Source of the DNA: CAYQLK01 sp964418515
GTDB lineage: Bacteria > Patescibacteriota > Microgenomatia > CAYQLK01
Length of the DNA: 64,000 bases
Assembly (NCBI GenBank): GCA_964418515.1
Contig: CAYQLK010000001.1
Span: 1-64,000, forward strand
Direction of reading: 5' to 3'
Shown: positions 50,144 to 59,773 of the stretch, piece after piece
How the letters are laid out: each line of letters begins with the position of its first letter
How positions within the stretch are numbered: the first letter of the stretch is position 1
Translations under genes and position numbers: made by a program
Notes under the pieces: generated by a model
Databases searched by the model: none
What the model was told of the DNA's origin: nothing
What the model saw: only the letters and a program-made list of their open reading frames with translations

Positions 50144-51764
50144 TAATAAATACCTAATCTTAATATTATTTTTTGGATTTTTTTTAAGAATCTTTAATAT
50201 TTTTAATTCCCCTCCATCCCTATATTGGGATGAAGTGTCAATTGGTTACAATAGTTATTCAATTGCTGAAACACTAAAAGACGAACATGGCAACTTGTTG
50301 CCAGTCCAAGCATTCACTGCATATGGTGACTATAAAGCACCGCTATATATCTATCTAACTGCTCCAATTGTTAAATTATTTGGCCTGAACTATCTAACAG
50401 TTCGATTAACATCAATAATTTCAGGGACTATATTAATATTATTACTTTATCTTTTAGCCAAAGAGATTACTCCAAAAAACAAAAAATATCCGCTTATTGC
50501 TTCACTCTTTATTTGTATTTCACCTTGGAGTATACAATTATCCAGAGCAGCATTTGAAGCTAACCTTGCGACAACTTTAGCTACAGCTGGTACGTTATTT
50601 TTTGTTAAATCAAGAGTTAAACCAAAGTTAATATTTTTGTCAGTAATATTTTTTATTGGGTCAATGTATGCATTTAATGGTACCCGGTATTTTCTCCCAA
50701 TTTGGATATTTTTTCTTGGATTATGGCAATTATTTAACAAAAGAATTTCTATAAATTACGCAAAATATCTAATTGTTTCAGTATTACTAGGCATAATATT
50801 AATTATTCCATTAATTTCATTTGGATTAACTAGCTCAGGACAGTTAAGGTTTAATGAAGTTAATATCTTTTCTGATCCTGAGCCAGTCAGCAAATCAAAT
50901 TCACTACAACTTCAAAATAATAATTCGATAATTTCAAAAATAATTTATAATCGCCGAGTATTTCATGCGCAAAATTATTTTGATCACTATTTGGATCATT
51001 TCTCATTTCAATATTTATTTTTAACAGGTGATATAAATCCCCGCTTCTCTTCACAAAAAATGGGGCAACTATATTTGGTTGAATTAATACTTATTTTTAT
51101 AGGATTAATATATCTATTCAAAAACAAAAGGAAGTTTTTTTATTTTATTTTGTTTTGGATTTTGCTCTCTCCAATTGCTGCAAGCGTAGCCAGAGAAACG
51201 CCCCACGCCTTGAGAACACTTCACATGTTGCCAGCATTAATTCTTACCAGCTCGTATGGAATGATATATCTATTTGAGCAGGTAAAAAAGGCCAAGCTAA
51301 AAAAAATCTTATCAAGCACCTTTCTGTTTCTTATATTATTTCAATTTTTAATATTTTATTCAGATTATATTTATTTTTATCCTAAAAAATTTGCAGATAG
51401 TTGGCAGGATGGTTATAGGCAAATGTCTGAAAGTTTAAAAAAAGTTAAAGATAAATATCCAAAGATTTTGGTAACTGACGAATATGGTCGTGCTTACGCC
51501 AATCTATTATATTATTGGCGGTATAGTCCCGAAGATTACATCAAAACTCGAAAGGCTAATTCAGAACCATCTGGTCTATGGAATGTATATGGATTTTCGA
51601 ATATTTCATTTAAACCAACATTGTCATGTGCGGATTCGAATAGTGCAGATTTGTTGGTTGGCACACCTAGCGAGTTCAGGGGAATCAATAATCGTGAGGT
51701 CATTTTTGATAGCTTCAATCGACCGAAGTTTGTTATGATTAATTCCAATGACTGTAAAAAATAA
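50124..51764 (+). CDS. GT-C glycosyltransferase, family 39 (PMT-like), tandem copy 2
   Basis: 546 residues. Aligns by eye with the preceding gene along its whole length: YWDEVSIGYNSYSIAETLKD, GDYKAPLYIYLTAPI, SPWSIQLSRAAFEAN and RETPHALRTLHMLPALIL. About 11 membrane segments and a shorter outer C-terminal part with two Cys (SCADSN ... NDCKK). Overlaps the upstream gene by 20 bases. The pair probably arose by tandem duplication. Confidence 0.82.
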   Translation: MKKLINNNKYLILILFFGFFLRIFNIFNSPPSLYWDEVSIGYNSYSIAETLKDEHGNLLPVQAFTAYGDYKAPLYIYLTAPIVKLFGLNYLTVRLTSIISGTILILLLYLLAKEITPKNKKYPLIASLFICISPWSIQLSRAAFEANLATTLATAGTLFFVKSRVKPKLIFLSVIFFIGSMYAFNGTRYFLPIWIFFLGLWQLFNKRISINYAKYLIVSVLLGIILIIPLISFGLTSSGQLRFNEVNIFSDPEPVSKSNSLQLQNNNSIISKIIYNRRVFHAQNYFDHYLDHFSFQYLFLTGDINPRFSSQKMGQLYLVELILIFIGLIYLFKNKRKFFYFILFWILLSPIAASVARETPHALRTLHMLPALILTSSYGMIYLFEQVKKAKLKKILSSTFLFLILFQFLIFYSDYIYFYPKKFADSWQDGYRQMSESLKKVKDKYPKILVTDEYGRAYANLLYYWRYSPEDYIKTRKANSEPSGLWNVYGFSNISFKPTLSCADSNSADLLVGTPSEFRGINNREVIFDSFNRPKFVMINSNDCKK

Positions 51765-52566
51765 AGCTATTAAGTTGTCGATTGCGATGGCAACGTACAA
51801 CGAAGAAAAAAATATTGAACACTCGCTTAATTCTGTAAAGGGTTGGGCAGATGAAATTGTAATTTTTGACGGATCATCCTCAGATAACACAGTCAAATTA
51901 GCCAAAAAATTAGGAGCCAAAGTTTTTGTTGTGGATAATCCACCACACTTTCATGTTAATAAGCAAAAAGCAATCGACATCTGTCAAGGAGATTGGATTT
52001 TTCAGTTAGATGCTGACGAAGAGTTAACCTCAGACTTAAAAGAAGAAATTTCAAAAATTATTTTAAATGGCAGTAAGTATGCTGGATATTACATTCCCAG
52101 AAAAAATTATTTTTTAGCTCACTGGATGAAAAAAACTGCAAACTATCCGGACCCAGTCATTAGATTGTTTAAAAAAGGGAAAGGCAGGGTTCCAGCCAAA
52201 GCCACACACGAACAGATTGAAATTGATGGTGAAATAGGTTGGGTAAAAAACGACATGCTGCATTATGGGGATGTAAGTTTTACTAGATATCTAATTCGTT
52301 CAAATAGATACAGTAGTATGGACGCAAGATATCTTAAGGCAGCTGAGACAAAAATAACCTTTGGTTTTACTGTTAAGTATTTATTTTTTTATCCTATAAA
52401 AACATTTTTTTTACTATATTTTCGCCATCAGGGATTTCGGGATGGTATGGCAGGTTTTGCGTTTTCGCTTTATTCTGGATTCCATTATATTTCTACGTAC
52501 TTAAAATATTATGAGTCAAAAAACCAAAGTATTGATCGACCAGACCCGCTTGATTACTGGGCATAA
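51748..52566 (+). CDS. GT2 glycosyltransferase, WaaE/KdtX-like
   Basis: 272 residues. LSIAMATYNEEKNIEHSLNS, FDGSSSDNTV, KQKAIDICQGDWIFQLDADEEL and PDPVIRLFKKGKGRVPA ... HEQIEIDGEIG match the WaaE/KdtX group, like the gene at 43464. A C-terminal hydrophobic part (KYLFFYPIKTFFLLYF) may sit on the membrane. Overlaps the next gene by 56 bases, the longest overlap in the island. Confidence 0.84.
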   Translation: MTVKNKAIKLSIAMATYNEEKNIEHSLNSVKGWADEIVIFDGSSSDNTVKLAKKLGAKVFVVDNPPHFHVNKQKAIDICQGDWIFQLDADEELTSDLKEEISKIILNGSKYAGYYIPRKNYFLAHWMKKTANYPDPVIRLFKKGKGRVPAKATHEQIEIDGEIGWVKNDMLHYGDVSFTRYLIRSNRYSSMDARYLKAAETKITFGFTVKYLFFYPIKTFFLLYFRHQGFRDGMAGFAFSLYSGFHYISTYLKYYESKNQSIDRPDPLDYWA

Positions 52567-53530
52567 AGCCAGAGGATCTGGAACTTATATTAATAACCTA
52601 GTTAATTCGCTTAAGTCGGAAAGTCTTGTCAGATTAGTTGATAGTTACAGCGACGAACCAGATGTGGTGCATTATCCATATTTTGATCCATTTTTTTTAA
52701 CGTTGCCTAGTAGGTTTACTCGCCCCACCGTTATTACTGTCCATGATCTAATTCCCATTGATTATCCAAAAATTTTCCCAAAAGGAATAAAAGGTGCAAT
52801 TAAATGGCAAATTCAAAAGCGAAAATTAAAAAAAGCCGATGCAATAATTACTGATAGCTTGCATTCAAAAAAGCGTATTTCAGTCCTTACAGGTATAAGT
52901 CCCAAAAAAATATATTCAATTCCACTAGCGGCTGATCCAATTTTTGTAAAAAAACAAAAAAAAGAATTAATTCAAACCCAAAAAAAATATAAACTGCCTG
53001 AAAAATTTGTACTTTATCTAGGCGATATTAATCCCAACAAAAACGTTATTCGACTTATTCAAGCCGCCGAGAGTTTTAAAATCAGACTGTTTTTAGCCGG
53101 TAGGCCATTTAGTGGTCATTCAGTAGAAGTAATAAAGATTAAAAAAATGATTGCAAATTCAAAAAATTCTCAAATTATTGGCGAAATCGAGTCAATAAAC
53201 GACCTGGTAGATATTTACAATTTAGCACACCTAACAGTTGTTCCTTCTTGGGATGAAGGGTTTGGTTTTCCAATTCTTGAATCAATGGCGTGTGGTACAC
53301 CAGTTGCCACATCGAACATATCTTGTCTGCCTGAAGTAGGTGGTATTGCTGCAAGATATTTCGATCCATATTCGAAAAAAAGTATTATTGATACCATAAA
53401 TCAAATAACTACACTTAATAAATCGGAATATGATCAGTTATCAAACGATTCAATTAAAAATAATCAAAAATTTACATGGGAAAAAACAGCAAAATTAACT
53501 TCTGATGTTTATCAACAAATCGTTCATTAA
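52511..53530 (+). CDS. GT4 glycosyltransferase, mannosyltransferase-like
   Basis: 339 residues. GT-B fold: VLIDQTRLITGHKARGSGTYINNLV at the start, TVHDLIPIDYPKIFP, LYLGDINPNKNVIRLIQA and PSWDEGFGFPILESMACGTPVATSNISCLPEVGG with the retaining E-x7-E motif. Similar to WbpY and MtfB-type mannosyltransferases. The gene is embedded in the end of the previous one by 56 bases, which suggests translational coupling. Confidence 0.86.
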   Translation: MSQKTKVLIDQTRLITGHKARGSGTYINNLVNSLKSESLVRLVDSYSDEPDVVHYPYFDPFFLTLPSRFTRPTVITVHDLIPIDYPKIFPKGIKGAIKWQIQKRKLKKADAIITDSLHSKKRISVLTGISPKKIYSIPLAADPIFVKKQKKELIQTQKKYKLPEKFVLYLGDINPNKNVIRLIQAAESFKIRLFLAGRPFSGHSVEVIKIKKMIANSKNSQIIGEIESINDLVDIYNLAHLTVVPSWDEGFGFPILESMACGTPVATSNISCLPEVGGIAARYFDPYSKKSIIDTINQITTLNKSEYDQLSNDSIKNNQKFTWEKTAKLTSDVYQQIVH

Positions 53531-54635
53531 AAAAAAATACAAAGAATATAGATTTGTATTTTTTGTATTTATATTATGGAAGCTAGTATTAACAGTATTA
53601 GGCGTTTATCTCGCAAAGATTTTAGAGTTTAATCCAACCTACCCATATTTTGAAAATCTTTTAAGGGAATACGGATTATTATCATCTTATGTTTGGGGTG
53701 GATTTGATGGTGTTCATTATCTGAATATTGCTTCGGATGGCTATGCAAATCAATATACACAAGCATTTTTCCCATTTTATCCATTGTTAATTAATATTTT
53801 GTCTTTTGGTGTGATACCCAAATTATTTATAGGTATTGCGATAAACAATATCTGTTTATTTGTTTCATTAATTTACATACAAAAAATTGTAAAAAAATAT
53901 TTTATCCAAATCGAATACAAAATTGTGGTTATTTTAATACTTTGTTATCCTTTTTCTTTCTTTTTTAATTCTGTATATAACGAAGGGTTATTTTTAATGC
54001 TGACAACAGCATGCTTTTACTATTTTTTTATTGACCGAATATTTCTATCTGTTGGTTTTGGTGTTTTTGCAACAGCAACTCGCCTTGCAGGCATTTTTAT
54101 ATTACCCGCACTAATGATTACCTGTTTTTATAAACGAAAGAAAACAATTTTACCTATTTTTTTAATTCCACTTGGCCTTGTATGCTACATGATATTTCTA
54201 CAGATTAAATTCGGCGATTTTTTATATTTTATTCACGCCCAAAATTATTTTGGTAACTCAAGAAGCAGTGATTTTGTACTACTGCCCCAAGTTATTTTTC
54301 GTTATTTCAAAATACTAACTACAGTTTCACTTACATCAAACGCATTTATTTTGGCTCTAACTGAAATTTTTATTACTCTTAGTTTCTTAGCTATTCCAAT
54401 ACTGTTTATAAAAAAACTTCCAAAACAATTAATCGTATATACACTTCTGGTAGTATTGGTGCCGCCACTAACAGGAACATTTAGTTCAATGCCAAGGTAC
54501 GCGCTTACAGCATTTCCAGTATTTATTTGTATTGCCTACCTGAAGCCTTTATTTATTTACCCGCTCCTTGTTTTGTTTATATTACTTCAAATATTTTTTC
54601 TATCACTGTTTGTCTCAGGAACCTTTGTATCATGA
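53505..54635 (+). CDS. PIG-V-like (GT76) mannosyltransferase family membrane protein
   Basis: 376 residues, about 9-10 membrane segments. The first outer loop VWGGFDGVHYLNIASDGY followed by AFFPFYPLLI is the marker of the PIG-V/GT76 group, whose eukaryotic member adds the second mannose of GPI anchors from dolichol-phosphate-mannose. FFFNSVYNEGLFLMLT and SSMPRYALTAFPVFI are further family blocks. In bacteria the role is unknown but a polyprenyl-phosphate-mannose donor fits the nearby Dpm1-like gene. ATGA overlap with the next gene. Confidence 0.75.
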   Translation: MFINKSFIKKKYKEYRFVFFVFILWKLVLTVLGVYLAKILEFNPTYPYFENLLREYGLLSSYVWGGFDGVHYLNIASDGYANQYTQAFFPFYPLLINILSFGVIPKLFIGIAINNICLFVSLIYIQKIVKKYFIQIEYKIVVILILCYPFSFFFNSVYNEGLFLMLTTACFYYFFIDRIFLSVGFGVFATATRLAGIFILPALMITCFYKRKKTILPIFLIPLGLVCYMIFLQIKFGDFLYFIHAQNYFGNSRSSDFVLLPQVIFRYFKILTTVSLTSNAFILALTEIFITLSFLAIPILFIKKLPKQLIVYTLLVVLVPPLTGTFSSMPRYALTAFPVFICIAYLKPLFIYPLLVLFILLQIFFLSLFVSGTFVS

Positions 54636-56068
54636 AAAAAATAAACAAACCAATAATTATTGTTCTCGTATTTGCTCTTATTCTTAGAGTTCTAAGTTGG
54701 AATCAGAGTTTTTGGTTAGATGAAGGAATTGCCGCTGAGACAGCAATTAATTTTAGTATTAAGGAATATTTTAATGGTTTTTTATTGGGCGATTTTCATC
54801 CGCCATTATATTTCATAATTCAAAAACTTTTTTATTTCGTTTTAGGTTCAGATGAATATGTTTTTCGTTTACCCGCACTAATTTCAGGCGTAATAACAGT
54901 TTTGGTTACTTATTTAATTTCTAAAGAAGTTATTAAAAATAAAACCTTTCAGCTTTGGCCTTCAATACTTGTTACTACCTCACCAATTTTAATTACGTAT
55001 TCATTTGAAGCCAGGCCATATTCTCTTACGGGATTAATTGTAATTTTAAATCTATATTTTTTATTACTAACGAAAAAAAAGTTTTCAAGAAAATACTGTA
55101 CTTTATTTTTTATTACAAATATTTTAATCATCTATCTAAACTACATTGCATATTTGTATGTTTTTAGCTCTTCAATATATATGGGGTATATTTTATGGAA
55201 AAATAAAAATAAGAATTTTACATATATATTTTCCATTTCAATTATCTTTGTAATTATTTCAAGTTTAATGTTTCCGATTTTTATGACTCAATTAGTTTCA
55301 GGAAGCAATATCTCTTCGTCATTTAGTGGTTGGCAAAATGTAATTGGCAGTAATAACTTTTTAAAGAACTTTACCCAATTTTTTATAAAAACTTCTACTG
55401 GCTTAGTTGATTTTAGTTATTCAGTGCATATATCAATAGTTGCACTGCTAAATACAGCTGTCTATTTATTGGCGATAGTATATTCTCTGGCAAAAAGGCA
55501 ATTTAATCCTGTTTTAATAGTCTTTTTAAGCACTTTTATGTTCGTTATGGCAATTGCAGTTTTTCTGCCAATATATTCATACTTTAGATTGCTATTTTTA
55601 ATTCCATTTATTTATATTGTCATTATAAATCTCAATGTTAGTCCTCAAATTATCAAAAAAGGGTTTTATTTTATTCTTGTTTCCAATTTTATTTTCATTT
55701 TGCTTTATTTTGCTAACCCAATATTTTGGAGAGAAGACTGGAAAGGGGCAAAAGTATATTCTGATTTTTTAAGTTCCAAGTACCCCAATGCGATGACAGT
55801 TTTTTCAACTAAAGTGCCGTACGATATTTATTATTACTATAATACGAGTAAAGCCGTTGGGGCAGGGGATGAGTTTATAATGAATAAAATTCCAACTGAA
55901 AAACAGCAAATTTTATTAAAGTATGATCAAATTATTTATTACAGTTATCTTTCAGATTTGACTGATCCAAGCTTGATTACAGAAAATTTTTTGAAAACAT
56001 ATTATTCTGAAATAACTGGTTATAGCTTCAATAAAATAGGCAGTGTAAAGATTTTTATTAAAAAATGA
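54632..56068 (+). CDS. GT-C glycosyltransferase, family 39 (PMT-like)
   Basis: 478 residues from the ATG at 54632, which overlaps the upstream stop as ATGA; a longer in-frame extension from 54527 lies inside the PIG-V-like gene and is not expected. About 10 membrane segments. The outer loop FWLDEGIAAETAINFSI and LGDFHPPLYFIIQKLF has the D-E and H-P-P-L-Y marks of PMT-type enzymes, and FEARPYSLTGL recurs in the family. Donor probably lipid-linked. Confidence 0.82.
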   Translation: MKKINKPIIIVLVFALILRVLSWNQSFWLDEGIAAETAINFSIKEYFNGFLLGDFHPPLYFIIQKLFYFVLGSDEYVFRLPALISGVITVLVTYLISKEVIKNKTFQLWPSILVTTSPILITYSFEARPYSLTGLIVILNLYFLLLTKKKFSRKYCTLFFITNILIIYLNYIAYLYVFSSSIYMGYILWKNKNKNFTYIFSISIIFVIISSLMFPIFMTQLVSGSNISSSFSGWQNVIGSNNFLKNFTQFFIKTSTGLVDFSYSVHISIVALLNTAVYLLAIVYSLAKRQFNPVLIVFLSTFMFVMAIAVFLPIYSYFRLLFLIPFIYIVIINLNVSPQIIKKGFYFILVSNFIFILLYFANPIFWREDWKGAKVYSDFLSSKYPNAMTVFSTKVPYDIYYYYNTSKAVGAGDEFIMNKIPTEKQQILLKYDQIIYYSYLSDLTDPSLITENFLKTYYSEITGYSFNKIGSVKIFIKK

Positions 56069-57159
56069 AAAAAATAGCTATCGACGTTTCACAAATTATT
56101 TACGGTACTGGTGTTTCGAACTTAACTGCTGATTTGGTCGAATCAGTAATTAGTCTAGATAAAAAAAACACCTATGTATTATTCGGAGCAAGTCTAAGAG
56201 GATATTTTAAACTAAAAAAATTCTGTTCAACTTATCCGCAAGCTTTAACAAAAATATACCCCTTTCCTGTTTCAGTATTTGAGTTAATTTTTCACAAGTT
56301 TAATGTTCCTATAGATTATTTTTGTTCCGGCATTAATGTTTTTGTTTGTTCTGACTGGTTAACTCCAAGATCAAAAAAAGCAAAGATTATTGTGCCTATT
56401 TACGACTTAACAACAAAAATTATGCCAGAAGATCACACGGCAAAGACTGTAAAGGTACACCAAACGCGCATGGAGAGAGCTGTAAGGTACGCATCTTTTA
56501 TTACATTTTTATCAAAGTCCTGCAGAGATGATTTCTTTAGGTATTTTAAATTCGATATAAATAAGACAGAGATTGTTTATCCAAGTACTAAAATACAAAA
56601 TAAAAAAGCCAGCAGTTTTAACAATGTCTCAAAAAAATTTAAAATAACTAAACCTTATTTTTTAAGCGTTTCAACATTACAGCCTAGAAAAAATCTTAAT
56701 TTATTAGTTAACGCTTTCAATAAAATAAATCATGATAAAAAATATCAACTAGTTATTGTCGGACCAAAAGGTTGGGGTAATATCAATTTACCCACAAGTG
56801 ACAATATTACTCAGACAGGTTTTGTTTCAGACGGTGAGTTGGTTTCTCTATATAGAAATTCCACCTTATTTATTTACCCTTCTTTATATGAAGGGTTTGG
56901 ACTGCCAATAATTGAAGCAATGAGATTTGGTACGCCAGTTATTGCGTCTAATACGTCCTCAATGCCAGAAGCTGGTGGTCAGGCAGCTATGTATTTTGAT
57001 CCAAAAGATGAAAATGACTTGGTTCAGAAAATTATAAAATTTTTATCTTTAACAACAAACTCAATTAAAATCGTAAAATTAAAATCTCGAGAACATGCGG
57101 AAAGTTTTTCTTGGAATAACTCAGCCAAAAAGTTAATATCAATTTATGACAAAGTCTAA
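56065..57159 (+). CDS. GT4 glycosyltransferase
   Basis: 364 residues. IAIDVSQIIYGTGVSNLTADLV, a central VPIYDLTTKIMPEDHT, SVSTLQPRKNLNLLVNAFNKI and PSLYEGFGLPIIEAMRFGTPVIASNTSSMPEAGG with E-x7-E. A retaining GT-B enzyme of the mannosyltransferase group. ATGA overlap upstream and a 14-base overlap downstream with another GT4 gene. Confidence 0.86.
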   Translation: MKKIAIDVSQIIYGTGVSNLTADLVESVISLDKKNTYVLFGASLRGYFKLKKFCSTYPQALTKIYPFPVSVFELIFHKFNVPIDYFCSGINVFVCSDWLTPRSKKAKIIVPIYDLTTKIMPEDHTAKTVKVHQTRMERAVRYASFITFLSKSCRDDFFRYFKFDINKTEIVYPSTKIQNKKASSFNNVSKKFKITKPYFLSVSTLQPRKNLNLLVNAFNKINHDKKYQLVIVGPKGWGNINLPTSDNITQTGFVSDGELVSLYRNSTLFIYPSLYEGFGLPIIEAMRFGTPVIASNTSSMPEAGGQAAMYFDPKDENDLVQKIIKFLSLTTNSIKIVKLKSREHAESFSWNNSAKKLISIYDKV

Positions 57160-58252
57160 ATTTATTGCTATTGACGGAAACGAAGCAAACATCTCTCGAC
57201 CAGTTGGGAGTAATCATTATGCTTTGCAAATAATTATTAACCTAACTAAATCTTATCCAGAAAAAAAATTTAGAATACTGCTCAAGTCCCAACCGCTTCC
57301 ACACATGCCGAATGGGGATAATATTGAATATGAAGTATTTGGTCCACAAAAGTTGTGGACGCGTTTTGCACTACCATTAAGGATTAAATTCCAAAAACCC
57401 AAAATTTCTGTCTTGTTTACTCCTGGGCATTACACGCCAAACATCAAGGGAGTTAAAAAAATAATTGTTATTTTTGATTTGGCATATTTAAAGTTCCCTG
57501 AACATTTTGCCAAAAAAGATCTTATCCAGTTAAAAAAATGGACTAATATTTCACTGAAAGCTTGCGATGGGATAATTACTATCTCCAACTCAACACGCAA
57601 CGACATTCAGAAATATTACCCAGACTTAAATAAACCAATAAAAGTGATTTATCCAGGGTACAACACCAATATTTTTAAAAAAATTACAAATATAAAATCC
57701 AAGGAGTCTGTAATTAAAAAATACGCTTTACCGAAAAATTTCACAGTATTTGTAGGAACTGTACAACCGAGGAAGAATATTCAAGGAGTTATTTCAGCGA
57801 TGAAATTCAATAACGATTTTAATTTGGTTGTAGTTGGCAAAAAAGGTTGGCTTTTTGATCCGATTTTTGAAAACGCGAAGAATTTTAAAAACAGAATAAC
57901 ATTTACTGATTATGTGCCCGACGAAGATTTGCCGGTAATTATTTCATTGGCAGACAGCCTAATTCTTCCATCATTTTATGAAGGATTTGGTATCCCTGTG
58001 GTTGAGGCTTTAGCATGCGGATGTCCGGTCATAGTTTCGAAAAATTCGAGCCTTTCTGAAGCGGCAGGTAATGCGGGTTTATTTGTCGACCCCCATAACC
58101 CAAAAGATATTGCTGAAAAAATTTCTATCTTACAAAATGACAAAAAAATTAAAAATAATTTAATTAATAATGCTCATAAACAGATTTTAAAATTTTCATG
58201 GCAGGAAAATGCAAAACAAACTTACGAGTTTATCTCAAGTATTGTAGACTAA
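57146..58252 (+). CDS. GT4 glycosyltransferase
   Basis: 368 residues. FIAIDGNEANISRPVGSNHYA, IIVIFDLAYLKFPEHFAKKD, VFVGTVQPRKNIQGVISAM and PSFYEGFGIPVVEALACGCPVIVSKNSSLSEAAG with E-x7-E. Clearly related to the preceding gene and to the one at 52511; the three form a small paralogous set. Followed after 4 bases by the acyltransferase gene. Confidence 0.86.
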   Translation: MTKSKFIAIDGNEANISRPVGSNHYALQIIINLTKSYPEKKFRILLKSQPLPHMPNGDNIEYEVFGPQKLWTRFALPLRIKFQKPKISVLFTPGHYTPNIKGVKKIIVIFDLAYLKFPEHFAKKDLIQLKKWTNISLKACDGIITISNSTRNDIQKYYPDLNKPIKVIYPGYNTNIFKKITNIKSKESVIKKYALPKNFTVFVGTVQPRKNIQGVISAMKFNNDFNLVVVGKKGWLFDPIFENAKNFKNRITFTDYVPDEDLPVIISLADSLILPSFYEGFGIPVVEALACGCPVIVSKNSSLSEAAGNAGLFVDPHNPKDIAEKISILQNDKKIKNNLINNAHKQILKFSWQENAKQTYEFISSIVD

Positions 58253-58256
58253 ATAT

Positions 58257-58859
58257 ATGATTGGAATAACTGACAAAAACGGACAATCTCTAAGTAGTTC
58301 AGAAATAATTACTAAAATTATAATCAGGATAAATAGTTATTTGTTAGATTTTTGGTTAATGATTCTCAATTTTATTAGTGTAGTTCCATCACATAGCATT
58401 AGAAATCTATTCTATAGAGCCTCAGGAATAAAAATTGGCCCAAAGTCCTACATTCATTATGGAGCCAGGTTCTATATGCCTATGAATATTAAAATTGGAG
58501 ACGGAACAATTATTGGTGATCATGCCTTTATTGACGGAAGAGCACCAGTAAAAATTGGAAACAATGTAGATATTGCTTCAGAGGTTAGAATCTATAATTC
58601 CGAACACGATATAGAGAGCAATGATTTTATAGCAACAAATGCACCAGTAAACATTGAAGATTATGTTTTTATTGGTCCAAGAGTAACAATATTGCCGGGA
58701 GTAACTATCGGCAAAGGTGCAGTTATTGCTGCTGGGTCAGTGGTAGTTAAGGATGTTGACGCATCAACCTTGGTTGGTGGTGTGCCAGCAAAATACATAA
58801 AAGATAGAAACTTGAAAGAATACAAATACAGATTGGGAAGACCAAAATTATTTCAGTAA
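58257..58859 (+). CDS. Left-handed beta-helix acyltransferase (WbbJ/LacA-like)
   Basis: 200 residues. A hydrophobic region (about 30-45) may touch the membrane. From about residue 60 on, hexapeptide repeats ([LIV]-G-x-x-x-x) form a left-handed beta-helix: IKIGDGTIIGDHAFIDG, VKIGNNVDIASEVRIYN, VFIGPRVTILPGVTIGKGAVIAAGSVVVKDV. The catalytic-type His is in NSEHDIES, and VGGVPAKYIKDR is the usual end. It probably O- or N-acetylates a sugar of the surface glycan using acetyl-CoA. Confidence 0.87.
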   Translation: MIGITDKNGQSLSSSEIITKIIIRINSYLLDFWLMILNFISVVPSHSIRNLFYRASGIKIGPKSYIHYGARFYMPMNIKIGDGTIIGDHAFIDGRAPVKIGNNVDIASEVRIYNSEHDIESNDFIATNAPVNIEDYVFIGPRVTILPGVTIGKGAVIAAGSVVVKDVDASTLVGGVPAKYIKDRNLKEYKYRLGRPKLFQ

Positions 58860-58862
58860 ACA

Positions 58863-59768
58863 ATGATTGATTTCAGTTACATTATTGTAAATTTTCGCAC
58901 GCCAAAACTAACACTCGAAGCAGTTCGGTCAATAATTTCTCATGAGAAAAAAACAAAATACGAAATTATTGTTGTAGACAACAACTCTGATGACGGTAGT
59001 CTGGCATATCTTTCAAAAAATCTTCCCAAAAGTGTCAAATTTATTGTTGCTCCTGAGAATCTAGGATTTGGCCGAGCAAACAACCTTGGATTAGAAAAAG
59101 CTAAAGGGAGATTTTTTGTGATTTTTAACTCGGATGCTTACGAAGTCGAAGAAATTCTTCCAAAAATCAAAAAAACTTTTGATTCGAACAAAAAGATTTC
59201 AATTTTAGGAACAAAGATTCTTTATCCTAATTACGAACTTCAACAATCGCACGGTAGTCTTCCGAGCGTATTGTCAATTTTCTTTTGGATGTTTTTTGTT
59301 GACGATATTCCATTATTAAACAAAATTATTCCTACACTTCACAAAAAATCCCACTCCTATTATAAAAAAACTAAAAAAACTGGATGGGTAACTGGCGCAA
59401 TGATGGTTTTTAAGCGAAATGTTTTCAGACAGCTTGGCGGATTTAATCCTAAAATATTTTTATATTCAGAAGATATTGATATTTGTCTTAGAGCCAAAAA
59501 AAAGGGTCTTAAAACATATTTTTCTCCTGATACACGAGTTATTCACATTGGACAACAAAGTTCAAAAGGATTACCAGGCAATGCTTTAGTTGGCGAAGTA
59601 AAAGGGTTGTTATTTGTTTCAAAAGCAAACTTTAATCCCGTAAAATATTTGCTAATTAAATTAATATTGACCATAGGCTCATTGCTAAGACTTATTATCT
59701 TTGGGATAATCCTTAGAAGCACACAAAGAAAACAGATATACAAACAAGTAATTAAAACCATTTGGTAA
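58863..59768 (+). CDS. GT2 glycosyltransferase, rhamnosyltransferase (WbbL)-like
   Basis: 301 residues. FSYIIVNFRTPKLTLEAVRSI, VDNNSDDGSLAYL, NLGFGRANNLGLEKA, FNSDAYE as the DxD site and SEDIDICLRAKKKG. These are the WbbL/RfbF marks for rhamnosyl-type transferases. A C-terminal hydrophobic segment (about 262-282) probably holds it to the membrane. With rfbA, the RmlD-like gene and gmd in the cluster a deoxyhexose donor is plausible. Confidence 0.86.
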   Translation: MIDFSYIIVNFRTPKLTLEAVRSIISHEKKTKYEIIVVDNNSDDGSLAYLSKNLPKSVKFIVAPENLGFGRANNLGLEKAKGRFFVIFNSDAYEVEEILPKIKKTFDSNKKISILGTKILYPNYELQQSHGSLPSVLSIFFWMFFVDDIPLLNKIIPTLHKKSHSYYKKTKKTGWVTGAMMVFKRNVFRQLGGFNPKIFLYSEDIDICLRAKKKGLKTYFSPDTRVIHIGQQSSKGLPGNALVGEVKGLLFVSKANFNPVKYLLIKLILTIGSLLRLIIFGIILRSTQRKQIYKQVIKTIW

Positions 59769-59773
59769 AATCC

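Noticed and set aside
48500..51764. The two adjacent PMT-type genes as an assembly duplication
   Set aside because: They are similar only at protein level; the DNA and the C-terminal parts differ clearly.
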